64,000 nucleotides of DNA from Maridesulfovibrio sp. (lineage in GTDB: Bacteria > Desulfobacterota > Desulfovibrionia > Desulfovibrionales > Desulfovibrionaceae), in assembly GCF_963666665.1 (NCBI RefSeq), contig NZ_OY762999.1, positions 601,501-665,500 on the forward strand, given 5' to 3'. The notes below the pieces were generated by a model. It saw only the letters and a list, made by a program, of their open reading frames with translations, ran no database searches and was not told where the DNA came from. A program made the translations under genes and the position numbers. The first letter of the stretch is position 1. Every line of letters starts with the position of its first letter. Positions 17,276 to 25,784 of this stretch are shown here, piece after piece.

Positions 17276-17599
17276 TTATATCTTTACATTGATTATGTTG
17301 CCGGACCACGGAGATTCTTTGGTCGGGGTTTCTTCTTCAGGTTCTTCGTCTTCTTTTTGTCTCTTACGCTTGAAATGCTGCCGTCCACCCCTGCTGCCGC
17401 TATCGTCGCGCACAGATATCGCGGCTTCATCTTTTTCAGTTTTCTGGATCTGTTTCTGAGCGTCTTTATTCTTTTCCTGTTCTTCGGGATTGATCATGAG
17501 GGTCTGCTGAAGACCGGATTTGGTTACTTCAGAGTTGGAAATCTTCTGGACATTCGCAAGCTGCGAAATGATCAGGGGCATATCCACAGGACCGGGCAT
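17276..17599 (-). CDS. Small charged protein of unknown function in the flagellar operon
   Basis: 107 residues, highly charged and probably mostly disordered. The N-terminus (PGPVDMPLIISQLANVQKISNSE) is hydrophobic and helical, the centre is Lys/Glu/Arg-rich, and the C-terminus ends in SPWSGNIINVKI. AGGT precedes the ATG. It starts 5 nt after fliL and so belongs to the same operon. No family recognised; a chaperone or hook-length-type accessory role is only a guess from context. Confidence 0.6.
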   Translation of the reverse strand: MPGPVDMPLIISQLANVQKISNSEVTKSGLQQTLMINPEEQEKNKDAQKQIQKTEKDEAAISVRDDSGSRGGRQHFKRKRQKEDEEPEEETPTKESPWSGNIINVKI

Positions 17600-17604
17600 G
17601 ATTC

Positions 17605-18309
17605 TTACCTCACGAGATACTCCTCAAACAGGATTTTCTCAAATTCGCCTGCCACAATGTATTGGTTGATTACCATGAGCAGGTCTTTTTTCAGTTTCTC
17701 TACATTCTTCTCATCGGCTAAAAACTGTAAATCTTTATTTTTGAGGTAAAAATAGACCGCGTCGCGCAGGATAAGAGTCTTGCGTCCATATTCTGCAACA
17801 ACACGTTCGTCAGTTGTTGTCATGGCAAAGCGGGCGATGAGAAATCTTGTACGCTTGTCTTTATCTGTCTGCTCAATCCAGAAAGGGTCCATGCGCAGCA
17901 GGGTGACACCTGGCTCAGCCGGTGGAGGCGGCGGAGTGTCTTTGGGAACTTCCATAGGAATTTCTTCCACTGTTTCTTCAACAGCGGTTTCTTCCTTGGG
18001 GGGCGGTGGGGGGGAGTCGAAAAAGAAAAGTTTAACCAGAATCGCTACAAGCAGGAGTATAATAATTCCGATTCCGATGAAAATGAAAAGTTTGTTTTTG
18101 GATTTTTTTTCAACTGGTTTTTCTTCAAGAGCTTCCAGTTCTTCCGGTTCATCCGCCGGAATATCGTCTTCCTCGTCCTCATCTTCAAGGAAAGGCGCAT
18201 CGTCAAGGTCCAGCTCTACCTTTTGAGCTGCCTTGCTGGCAGGGGCTGAAGATTGAGTATCTTCCCCGGATTCAGAGTCATCAATATCATCAACTGCGAG
18301 GAAGAGCAT
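17605..18309 (-). CDS. fliL: Flagellar basal body-associated protein FliL
   Basis: 234 residues with an unusually long acidic cytoplasmic N-terminus (about 1-70), one transmembrane helix (about 74-94), a Pro-rich periplasmic linker (SPPPPPKEE ... TPPPPPAEP) and the FliL domain ending in the typical KILFEEYLVR. FliL surrounds the stator units and supports motor torque. The family is usually about 150-180 residues; the extra length comes from the acidic head and Pro linkers. Confidence 0.85.
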   Translation of the reverse strand: MLFLAVDDIDDSESGEDTQSSAPASKAAQKVELDLDDAPFLEDEDEEDDIPADEPEELEALEEKPVEKKSKNKLFIFIGIGIIILLLVAILVKLFFFDSPPPPPKEETAVEETVEEIPMEVPKDTPPPPPAEPGVTLLRMDPFWIEQTDKDKRTRFLIARFAMTTTDERVVAEYGRKTLILRDAVYFYLKNKDLQFLADEKNVEKLKKDLLMVINQYIVAGEFEKILFEEYLVR

Positions 18310-18368
18310 GCACGTATCCTGATCGACAAGGTTCCGGGCGGATCGGCCTTAGCTGCCGCCTGAAATAT

Positions 18369-18404
18369 GGTTCAGCGGACATGTCGGTACGTGTCCGCTG
18401 AACC
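18369..18404 (-). other. 13-bp perfect hairpin between cheY and fliL, without U-tract
   Basis: GGTTCAGCGGACA and its exact complement enclose a 10-nt loop, 7 nt after the cheY stop. The minus-strand sequence after it (ATATTTCAGG) is not a terminator tail. It may set the 3' end of a cheY-containing mRNA or moderate read-through to fliL. Confidence 0.6.
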
Positions 18405-18411
18405 GGAATTC

Positions 18412-18795
18412 TTATTCAAAAATCTTGTTGATTTTCTGGCCGAGAGTGTCAGGGGTGAAAGGTTTAACAATGTAGTTGGAAACCTTGGCCTGAACAGCCT
18501 CAATGATGTTCTCCTGCTGTGCTTCTGCAGTAACCATCAGGAAAGGAATATCGGCGAATTCTTCACTGGCTCTTACCTTACGCAGCAGTTCAATGCCGGT
18601 CATCTGAGGCATGTTCCAGTCGGAAACGATGAATTGGATGCTGTCATCTTTATTCAGTGTTTCCCAGGCAGTTGTTCCGTCGTCAGCCTCCACGATGTTG
18701 GTGAAGCCGATCTGGCGGAGGATGTTTTTAATGATACGCCGCATAGTTGCGAAGTCATCCACAACAAGAACTTTCATAGAGTAATTAATCGCCAT
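18412..18795 (-). CDS. cheY: Chemotaxis response regulator CheY
   Basis: A 127-residue single receiver domain. It has the acidic pair D14-D15, phospho-acceptor D59 (SDWNMPQMTG), T89 and K111 (VKPF). Phospho-CheY binds the flagellar switch to change rotation. A strong AAGGAG precedes the ATG, and the gene begins 10 nt after fliA, as in many flagellar operons. The WNMPQMTG segment is typical of true CheY rather than of other receivers. Confidence 0.95.
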   Translation of the reverse strand: MAINYSMKVLVVDDFATMRRIIKNILRQIGFTNIVEADDGTTAWETLNKDDSIQFIVSDWNMPQMTGIELLRKVRASEEFADIPFLMVTAEAQQENIIEAVQAKVSNYIVKPFTPDTLGQKINKIFE

Positions 18796-18805
18796 TTATT
18801 TCTCC

Positions 18806-19597
18806 TTAAGGTTCCGTAGAATATTTATCGTGGAACATTTGTCTCAATTTTTTCAAGGCCTGAGAATGCAGCTGGGATACCCTGCCTTCTGTAATATCCA
18901 TTACTTCGGAAGTCTCTTTCATATTGAGTTCCTCCCCGTAGTACAGAGATAATACCAGTTTTTCTCTCGGCGTCAAATTATCAATCAGATCAGCTACCTT
19001 GTCTACTGTTTCTTGAAAAACAGCAGACTGGAACGGCTCATCTTCAAGCTGGGAATCTTTGTTGTTCGGAATATTGTCGTTAAATGCGTCTAGATTTACG
19101 CAAAGCTGATTTTGAAGGGCTTCGAGTCCCTGCTGGACTTCCTTGGCGGAAAATCCGGTGGCCTCTTCAAGCTGAGCACTGGTGGGCTTTTCGCCAGTTT
19201 CGTGTTCAATTTCGCGTATGCAGGTCTCTATAGTCTTAACTTTTTGGCGCAGTCCGCGTGAAAACCAGTCCATGCGTCTCAATTCATCGAGCATGGCGCC
19301 TTTGATGCGGTTTTCAGCATAGGTTTCGAACTTGATTTTTAGTTCAGGGCGAAATTTACCAAGAGATTCTACAAGCCCTAAACTTCCGGCACTGATAAGC
19401 TCTCCCAACTCCACGTTCTGCGGGAGCTTGGATTTCATACGGAGTGCGATAATACGGATTTTCGGAGAGTAATGCCGTACTATCGCCTCTTGATCTGCGG
19501 GCGAAAAATCTTCCCAACCAGTATTTCCGGACTCTAAATTAAGCCACGGACTGTTCTTGGAAGAGGAGTTTTTTCCAGAAGAACTTGATATTACCAT
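18806..19597 (-). CDS. fliA: Flagellar sigma factor sigma-28 (FliA)
   Basis: 263 residues with sigma regions 2 (LGELISAGSLGLVESLGKF, GAMLDELRRMDWFSR), 3 and 4 (LTPREKLVLSLYYGEELNMKE). It directs RNA polymerase to late flagellar and chemotaxis genes. The first 58 coding bases overlap the end of flhG in another frame; no other ATG or GTG lies between there and region 2, so the overlap is likely real. The extra N-terminal 25 residues are Ser/Asn-rich. Confidence 0.93.
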   Translation of the reverse strand: MVISSSSGKNSSSKNSPWLNLESGNTGWEDFSPADQEAIVRHYSPKIRIIALRMKSKLPQNVELGELISAGSLGLVESLGKFRPELKIKFETYAENRIKGAMLDELRRMDWFSRGLRQKVKTIETCIREIEHETGEKPTSAQLEEATGFSAKEVQQGLEALQNQLCVNLDAFNDNIPNNKDSQLEDEPFQSAVFQETVDKVADLIDNLTPREKLVLSLYYGEELNMKETSEVMDITEGRVSQLHSQALKKLRQMFHDKYSTEP

Positions 19598-20366
19598 CTA
19601 GCTCGGATGTCGCTTTCCATTTGGTTATTCTTTTAGCGGTTTCAGCAATCTGGGTACAAGCCGGGCTTGAAGGTGCAATCTTACACAGGGGAGTCTGTTT
19701 GATTACAGCATTCCTCATGTTGGGATCGCGGGGGATTACTCCCACCAGATCCAGGGAAACTCCGCTAAGGAAATGGTCACAGGCCATATAGAGTTTCTTG
19801 AAAACTTCCTTGGCTCCTTTTATGTCAGGAGCCATGTTTACCAGAACCTTGAATTTGTCAACCCCATGATGCAATTTCATGACTTTAATAAGCGCATATG
19901 CGTCAGTTAGTGAGGTTGGTTCCGGTGTCAGTACCAGAAGGCGTTCCTGAACAGCAAGGTTGAAATAGAGAACGTTGTCGTTGATTCCTGCACCGGTATC
20001 AACGATGAGGTAGTCAATTTCTTCTTCAAGGTGGTCCATTGCTTCCAGAAGATCCAGCTTCTGGCCGGTAGAAAGGGATACCATATCACTTACGCCGGAA
20101 GAAGCTGGGAGGATGTCGAATCCGTATTCGGTCTTATGCAGAACTTCCCTGATACCGGTTCCTTCGTGAAAGAGGTGGAAAAGGTTGTATTTGGGAGCAA
20201 TGCCCAACAGGACGTCGACGTTGGCGAGGCCGAGGTCAGCATCCAGTAACAAGACTTTCTTGCCCATGCGGCTTAAGTTGTAGGCCAAGTTCACGGAAAT
20301 GTTCGTCTTGCCTACGCCCCCCTTGCCGGAGGTTACTGAAAATACCATGGGAAGATTGGAATTCAT
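19539..20366 (-). CDS. flhG: Flagellar number regulator, MinD-like ATPase FlhG (FleN/YlxH)
   Basis: 275 residues. It has the deviant Walker A KGGVGKT (15-21), DADLGLANVDVLLG and the Walker B-like IVDTGAG. FlhG restricts flagellar number and works with the GTPase FlhF. The start is set at ATG 20366 behind AGGGTG; a GTG nine bases earlier is possible but sits on top of that site. It overlaps fliA at its 3' end. Confidence 0.93.
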   Translation of the reverse strand: MNSNLPMVFSVTSGKGGVGKTNISVNLAYNLSRMGKKVLLLDADLGLANVDVLLGIAPKYNLFHLFHEGTGIREVLHKTEYGFDILPASSGVSDMVSLSTGQKLDLLEAMDHLEEEIDYLIVDTGAGINDNVLYFNLAVQERLLVLTPEPTSLTDAYALIKVMKLHHGVDKFKVLVNMAPDIKGAKEVFKKLYMACDHFLSGVSLDLVGVIPRDPNMRNAVIKQTPLCKIAPSSPACTQIAETAKRITKWKATSELDGNIKFFWKKLLFQEQSVA

Positions 20367-20470
20367 TTGTATCACCCTGTTCTTATTTATCTATACTGTT
20401 TACGTTGCCAGCGATTTTTATGCAACGAATATTGTGCCTGATTTATCTTATTTTTTTGGGGAAAAGACGG

Positions 20471-21559
20471 TTAAACCGCTTTAGCGAATTTCATTTTTTC
20501 CAGCACGGGAAGCTGATGTTTGAAGACCAGTCTCCAGAAGTCTTTTTCACAGGCCGGCTTCATGCTGTTTCTCAATCCTGATCCGTAAGACAACAGGGAT
20601 ACCGGAAGACCGCTTTCATAAGAAGTGTTGACCAGTGCTCCGTAGTTGCAGGCTTCATCAAGTTTGGTCCAGATGAGGCTTTTAACTTTGGAGGATTGGA
20701 ATTTTTTAAGAAAGGCGGTGTACTGTGCCGGAGCGTAGTATGGGTTCAGAACCAGATGCACAGCCAGATCGTAGGGACCGTGCATGCCGCAAGCTGACAG
20801 CCAGCCTTCAAGTTCTGCATTCCCGGCTAGGCCGGGCAGATCGATGAAGACTCTATCAAATTTCCGGCTTTCACCGATAAGCATGGCGAAATCTTCGCGG
20901 TTGGCCAATTCCCTGAATTCGAGTCCGGAAAGGTCGGCATAGTGACGCAGGACAAGACGTCCCTTGCCCTGTCCCTGATCTGCCGAGGCAAGACAGATGC
21001 GTGCTGTAGGGTTCTCTTTCTTTTCCTTAAGTGCGAGGCGGATAATAGTGGAGGTTTTGCCTGCGCCGTGCGGTCCGGCGAGGGCTTGAAATTTTTGGGG
21101 CCAATTTTTTGAGTCCAATGCACGGACAGGAACTATTTTTTCCAGTTCCGGCAGTATTGCTTTGGATTTATCGCCGCGAAGCTGTTGGAAGAGATCAAGG
21201 ATGACCTTGTTTTCAACACCTTCCCGCTCAAGATATTCCAGTGCGAGGCGCTGGCGGGGTGCAAGAAGGTTCAGGTTCATCTGCGGCTTCAGCAGGGCCA
21301 TCATGTGTCCCTTGATCTGGTTCCATTCCTGATTCCAGTCCGGTATGTTGTTCATTGCGGCATCAATGACTTCGTCCCTTGTTTCCTGAGCCGGAACAGC
21401 TTCTTCCTGACCGTCAACGCCGACCATGATCTCATGGATCTTGCGGCCGTCCTCTTCAACTGATTTGTTGCTGAGGATGACGGCGTTGTCACCGAATTCC
21501 GCTTTGATTTCGGCGAAGACTGCTGCTGTGCTGCTTCCTCTGAATGTTTTTACCCGCAT
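20471..21559 (-). CDS. flhF: Flagellar biosynthesis SRP-like GTPase FlhF
   Basis: 362 residues. The N-terminal region begins MRVKTFRGSSTAAVFAEIK as in FlhF, and the SRP-type G domain has the P-loop GPHGAGKTST (162-171) and LIWTKLDEA. FlhF marks the cell pole for flagellar assembly. It lies 13 nt after flhA and 104 nt before flhG. Confidence 0.93.
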   Translation of the reverse strand: MRVKTFRGSSTAAVFAEIKAEFGDNAVILSNKSVEEDGRKIHEIMVGVDGQEEAVPAQETRDEVIDAAMNNIPDWNQEWNQIKGHMMALLKPQMNLNLLAPRQRLALEYLEREGVENKVILDLFQQLRGDKSKAILPELEKIVPVRALDSKNWPQKFQALAGPHGAGKTSTIIRLALKEKKENPTARICLASADQGQGKGRLVLRHYADLSGLEFRELANREDFAMLIGESRKFDRVFIDLPGLAGNAELEGWLSACGMHGPYDLAVHLVLNPYYAPAQYTAFLKKFQSSKVKSLIWTKLDEACNYGALVNTSYESGLPVSLLSYGSGLRNSMKPACEKDFWRLVFKHQLPVLEKMKFAKAV

Positions 21560-21572
21560 ATTACCAACCTTT

Positions 21573-23660
21573 TTAGAACTCTACGATACCCGCAGACATG
21601 ATTCTCACACTCGCAGGAATCTCGGCCTGCGATATTACAGGAATTGTAGGCAAGAAGCGTACCATCAGTTGTGCCAAGTGACTTCTCAGCTGAGGAGTAC
21701 ACAAGAGGACTGGTTGACCGTCAGTTTCCAGTACACCTTCAGCGGTCGCATTGACGCTTTGGATGAGCTGCTGGGCACTGCCGGGATCAAGGGCCAGAAA
21801 ACCGCCGTTTTCAGATGAGCGCACCGCGTCATTGAGCTTGGCATCAACATTGGGGCCGAAGGTCATGATGGGCAGGCTTCCGTCACTTGCAAGGTAAGGC
21901 TTGATAATGGTCCTGCTCATGTGAGAGCGGACGTATTCTGTCAGCTGGTTCGGGTCCTGAATGGATGGACCGTAGTCAGCCATTGCTTCAACAATAGTCA
22001 GCAGGTCACGGATAGATACGTTTTCGCGAACAAGGTTCTGGAGCACCTTCTGAACCGCACCGAGGGAAAGGATGTTGGGAACGAGGTCTTCAACAGCCTT
22101 TGGAGCGCGTTTGGAGAGGTTGTCCAGCAGATCCTGTGTTTCCTGTCTGCCGAGGAATTCACCGAGGTTGCGGCGGAATACTTCGGTAAGGTGAGTAGCG
22201 ATAACTGTCGAAGGATCGACAACTGTGTATCCGGCAAGCATTGCTTCTTCCTTCTGGGTATCAGGAATCCAGATAGCAGGAAGGTTGAATGCAGGCTCGA
22301 CTGTTTCAATTCCCTTAATTCTGTGTTTGGCGTCACCCGGGTCCATGGCCAGCTGGTGGTCGATGAGGATTTCAGCAGAGGCCACAGCGTTGCCTTTGAT
22401 GATTACGCGGTATTCACCGGGCTTGAGCTGCAGGTTGTCACGCAGGTGCAGTGACGGGATAATGACACCCATATCCAGAGCGTACTGGCGGCGGATGGAG
22501 CGGATGCGTGAGAGCAGGTTTCCACTCTGTTCTTCGTCGACAAGCGGGATGAGTCCGTAGCCAACTTCCAGTTCGAGAGAGTCGAGAGGCAGCAGTGCCT
22601 GAACTTCTTCCGGGCTGTCCAGAGAAGGCTGTTCTGACTTTGCTTTCTGTGCTTTTGCTTCGGTTTCCTGTTCTTCGGCCTCTACATCGCGTCCGAGCAA
22701 AGATACTCCATAAACGATCCCTGCAAGGCAGAGGAAAGGAATGGTGGGCATACCGGGGACGATTCCGAATACAACAAGGATGATGGATACCAGCTTGAGT
22801 GCACGGGAATGAAAAGTAAGCTGCCCGATGAATTCTTCACCCATCTTAGCTTCTGCGGCTGCACGGGAAACAATGATACCGGCGGATGTGGAGATGATCA
22901 GTGAAGGGATGGTTGATACCAGACCGTCACCGATGGTCAGCAGGGTGTAGGTCTGGGCTGCGTCGGTCCAGTGCATTCCTTTCTGCAGGACACCGATAAG
23001 GATTCCGCCGATGATGTTGATGGCGGTGATGAGCATACCTGCGTTAACGTCCCCCTGTACGAACTTACCGGCACCGTCCATGGCACCGTAAAAGTCTGAC
23101 TCGCGGCGCAGATTAAGTCGCTGGGAACGTGCTTCATCTTCATCGATTAGGCCGGAGTTGAGGTCAGCTTCAATCGCCATCTGTTTACCGGGCATTGCGT
23201 CAAGAGTGAACCTTGCAGCAACTTCAGCAATACGGGTAGTACCCTGTACGATAACGGTTTTGTTCAGGATGAACAGGATCATGAAAATTACAATACCGAT
23301 GACGTAGTTGCCACCGACAACAAATTCACCGAAACTCTGGATAACGCTACCCGCGGCAGATGTACCTTCATCTCCGTGGAGAAGGATGGCACGTGTTGTC
23401 GCTACGTTAAGAGCCAGCCTGAGCAGGGTGGTTACCAGCAGAAGTGAAGGGAAAATTGAAAATTCAAGGGGTGACTGCAGGAACATGGATGTAATCAGGA
23501 TTACCAGTCCCAGTGAAATACTTACACTGAGCATGAAGTCGATAAATATTGTCGGCAGGGGGATGAGCATAACGAAGAGAATAACTACAACGCCGCCCGC
23601 GAGAAGAATATCGCCCTGCTTGGCAAATTTTTGATAATTTATCGATTTTGTTTCGGCCAT
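21573..23660 (-). CDS. flhA: Flagellar export apparatus protein FlhA
   Basis: 695 residues. Eight or so transmembrane helices fill the first half, including the conserved cytoplasmic loop AEVAARFTLDAMPGKQMAIEA; the C-terminal cytoplasmic domain forms the nonameric docking ring for export substrates. ATG 23660 (MAETKSINYQ) is preferred, behind AAAGGGGTG; a GTG 48 bases upstream has no support. Confidence 0.95.
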   Translation of the reverse strand: MAETKSINYQKFAKQGDILLAGGVVVILFVMLIPLPTIFIDFMLSVSISLGLVILITSMFLQSPLEFSIFPSLLLVTTLLRLALNVATTRAILLHGDEGTSAAGSVIQSFGEFVVGGNYVIGIVIFMILFILNKTVIVQGTTRIAEVAARFTLDAMPGKQMAIEADLNSGLIDEDEARSQRLNLRRESDFYGAMDGAGKFVQGDVNAGMLITAINIIGGILIGVLQKGMHWTDAAQTYTLLTIGDGLVSTIPSLIISTSAGIIVSRAAAEAKMGEEFIGQLTFHSRALKLVSIILVVFGIVPGMPTIPFLCLAGIVYGVSLLGRDVEAEEQETEAKAQKAKSEQPSLDSPEEVQALLPLDSLELEVGYGLIPLVDEEQSGNLLSRIRSIRRQYALDMGVIIPSLHLRDNLQLKPGEYRVIIKGNAVASAEILIDHQLAMDPGDAKHRIKGIETVEPAFNLPAIWIPDTQKEEAMLAGYTVVDPSTVIATHLTEVFRRNLGEFLGRQETQDLLDNLSKRAPKAVEDLVPNILSLGAVQKVLQNLVRENVSIRDLLTIVEAMADYGPSIQDPNQLTEYVRSHMSRTIIKPYLASDGSLPIMTFGPNVDAKLNDAVRSSENGGFLALDPGSAQQLIQSVNATAEGVLETDGQPVLLCTPQLRSHLAQLMVRFLPTIPVISQAEIPASVRIMSAGIVEF

Positions 23661-23728
23661 GATTTTGACACCCCTTTCAGGTTGTTTTCTGGTGGTCTTT
23701 CGGCTCACCGGAAGAGGTGCTCAGGCCT

Positions 23729-24790
23729 TTATCTGCGGGTAAATTTGTTCAATTTGGCAAGTATCGCCGCAACAGCCTTATAGAGTTCTTCCGGAATGAT
23801 GTCACCGATCTCAACCTGTTTATACAAGGCCTGTGCCAAAGGCTTGTTCTCACGGATCGGTACTTTGTTTTCGCGGGCAACTTCCTTGATTCGCTCCGCA
23901 ACTTTGTTCATCCCTTTGGCAAGGACCAACGGTGCTGGGGCTACCATAGGATCATACTTCAAGGCAATGGCGTAGTGGGTAGGGTTGGTGATGACCACGT
24001 CCGCTTTAGGCACCTCCGCCATCATGCGTTGCTGGAGGATTGCCATCATTTTTTGCTTCTGTTGTTGCTTGATCGTCGGGTCACCTTCAGCCTGTTTACG
24101 TTCGTCCTTTACTTCGTCTTTGCTCATTTTCATCTCTTCTTGATAATTCCAGCGTTGATACCAGAGGTCCGCCAAAGCAAGGACGAGCATTGGCAGCATT
24201 GTATAGGTGACCATTTTATAGCCGATCTGCAGCATGTATATACCCAGTTCATGGGCGCTGGAATAAAAAAGAGGCAGGAAATTTCCAACTTCATTTTTGA
24301 TGACTATGTAAGGGGCAATTCCAACTATGACAGCGAAAAGCATGCTCTTGACGAGTCGAATCACTGTTTTTACGTTGAACATAAGCCGTTTCAATCCTTG
24401 AACAAGATTGAACATCTTTGAGAATTTTGGTTTGAATACCTTAGTGGTCCATAATTTGCCTACCTGAAGGCGCAGGACAAGAAAGGCTATAAAGGCGATA
24501 AACAGGAATAGCGGCAGTAGTATGAGAGCCAGTTTTTGTGAGCACCATTGAAAAAGCTGGTAAACAGATTGTTTATCTAAATCAATGAATATTCCTTTGG
24601 TTAAGAACCAATGGAATATTTCATAGAATTGCTCATAGTACATGTCCATAATGACCCGCAGGCAGAGTACTCCTGCGATAAGGGTCATTATTTTGCCCAT
24701 CTCTTCCCCTTTGGCGACGCTCCCGTCTTTTCGAGCCTTGTTTATTCGTTTGGGTGTCGCCTTCTCAGTTTTGCTAGGATCTTTAGCCAT
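23729..24790 (-). CDS. flhB: Flagellar export switch protein FlhB
   Basis: 353 residues: N-terminal KTEKATPKRINKARKDG, four transmembrane helices, and a cytoplasmic domain with the self-cleaving NPTH at 269-272. Cleavage there switches export from rod/hook to filament substrates. It has a strong GGAGGAG site, follows fliR by 10 nt and precedes flhA. Confidence 0.96.
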   Translation of the reverse strand: MAKDPSKTEKATPKRINKARKDGSVAKGEEMGKIMTLIAGVLCLRVIMDMYYEQFYEIFHWFLTKGIFIDLDKQSVYQLFQWCSQKLALILLPLFLFIAFIAFLVLRLQVGKLWTTKVFKPKFSKMFNLVQGLKRLMFNVKTVIRLVKSMLFAVIVGIAPYIVIKNEVGNFLPLFYSSAHELGIYMLQIGYKMVTYTMLPMLVLALADLWYQRWNYQEEMKMSKDEVKDERKQAEGDPTIKQQQKQKMMAILQQRMMAEVPKADVVITNPTHYAIALKYDPMVAPAPLVLAKGMNKVAERIKEVARENKVPIRENKPLAQALYKQVEIGDIIPEELYKAVAAILAKLNKFTRR

Positions 24791-24800
24791 TCAGCTCCTC

Positions 24801-25604
24801 CTAGTTACCGATTGGCAGGGCCGGTGGGCTGCCGGCTTTGATTATGCTTAATAAATATTTGGGCATGTCTGCCACAAATTCTCCCACATGTAGGGAGAGG
24901 ACTGTGAATACAAGACTTAAGACAAAGAAGCCTGCTAAAATTTTGAGAGGGAAGCCGAGCATAAGAACGTTCATCTGCGGAGCCATTTTACTGATCAAGG
25001 CAAGACCGAGGTCGACAACGAAGATGGTCGCGATGATGGGCGATGCTACTTTAACAGCCAGAACGAATAAGTCCTTGGAAATAGACATTATTTGGCTGGT
25101 CAAGGTGGAGGAGATGAAGATCTGCCCCGGTGGAATGTATTTAAAGCTCTCCACCATGGCCGACATCAGGTAAAGGTGCCCGTTGATGCTCAGGAAAACC
25201 AGAATCGCACACATATACAGGAAGTGGGCGGTGACAGCCTCATTGGTCCCTGTCAGCGGGTCGAGGACGTTAACCATGGAAAATCCCATCTGTACCCCGA
25301 TGAGGTTACCGCCGGTTTGGATGGCGGCAAACATTACATGAACAGCTATTCCCATCACCAGGCCCAGTACCATTTCTCCCAGAATCATGAGGGCAATATT
25401 GTAAGGGCTTGCCGGCATGAGGCTACCATCGAAGGTTACGTGGGGCCAGATTCCAAGTGTCAAAACAATGGTCAGAGCGGCCTTAACTGTTTTGGGAATG
25501 GAGTTTCCTCCAAAGAAAGGCAGCAAAAACAGCACGATACTCACCCTGAATAGGGTAAGATAAAAGCTCATCAGATCACTGGGATTGAAATTAAAAAAAG
25601 TCAT
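24801..25604 (-). CDS. fliR: Flagellar export apparatus protein FliR
   Basis: 267 residues, almost wholly hydrophobic with about six transmembrane helices; GVQMGFSMVNVLDPLTGTN is the family signature. FliR forms the export gate with FliP and FliQ, which are not in this window. It is the first gene of the minus-strand flagellar operon and has a sigma-54-like site just upstream. Confidence 0.95.
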   Translation of the reverse strand: MTFFNFNPSDLMSFYLTLFRVSIVLFLLPFFGGNSIPKTVKAALTIVLTLGIWPHVTFDGSLMPASPYNIALMILGEMVLGLVMGIAVHVMFAAIQTGGNLIGVQMGFSMVNVLDPLTGTNEAVTAHFLYMCAILVFLSINGHLYLMSAMVESFKYIPPGQIFISSTLTSQIMSISKDLFVLAVKVASPIIATIFVVDLGLALISKMAPQMNVLMLGFPLKILAGFFVLSLVFTVLSLHVGEFVADMPKYLLSIIKAGSPPALPIGN

Positions 25605-25627
25605 GCTGTCCTCGTTTTAGACGGGTC

Positions 25628-25643
25628 TGCAAAATCAGGACCC
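25628..25643 (-). promoter_or_regulatory. Possible sigma-54 promoter of the fliR operon
   Basis: On the minus strand GGGTCC-N5-TTTGCA has the GG-N10-GC spacing of a sigma-54 site, and would start transcription about 13 bases before the fliR ATG. The -24 half is weak (GGGTCC against TGGCAC). Confidence 0.35.
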
Positions 25644-25725
25644 ATTCTTTACGCTCTATTATCATTAAGAATCGTGGAGAGCAAAGCCCGGTTGGTCATA
25701 TATGTAAATTTTTTTAACAAATCCA

Positions 25726-25763
25726 ATAAAAAAGGTCCGTAAAGTTTTGGCTTTACGGACCTT
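25726..25763 (-). terminator. Rho-independent terminator of the M23 peptidase gene
   Basis: A 13-bp stem AAGGTCCGTAAAG with its complement is followed on the minus strand by TTTTTATT. It separates this unit from the fliR operon. Confidence 0.88.
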
Positions 25764-25784
25764 GGAATCTAATTTTGCTGCGGC

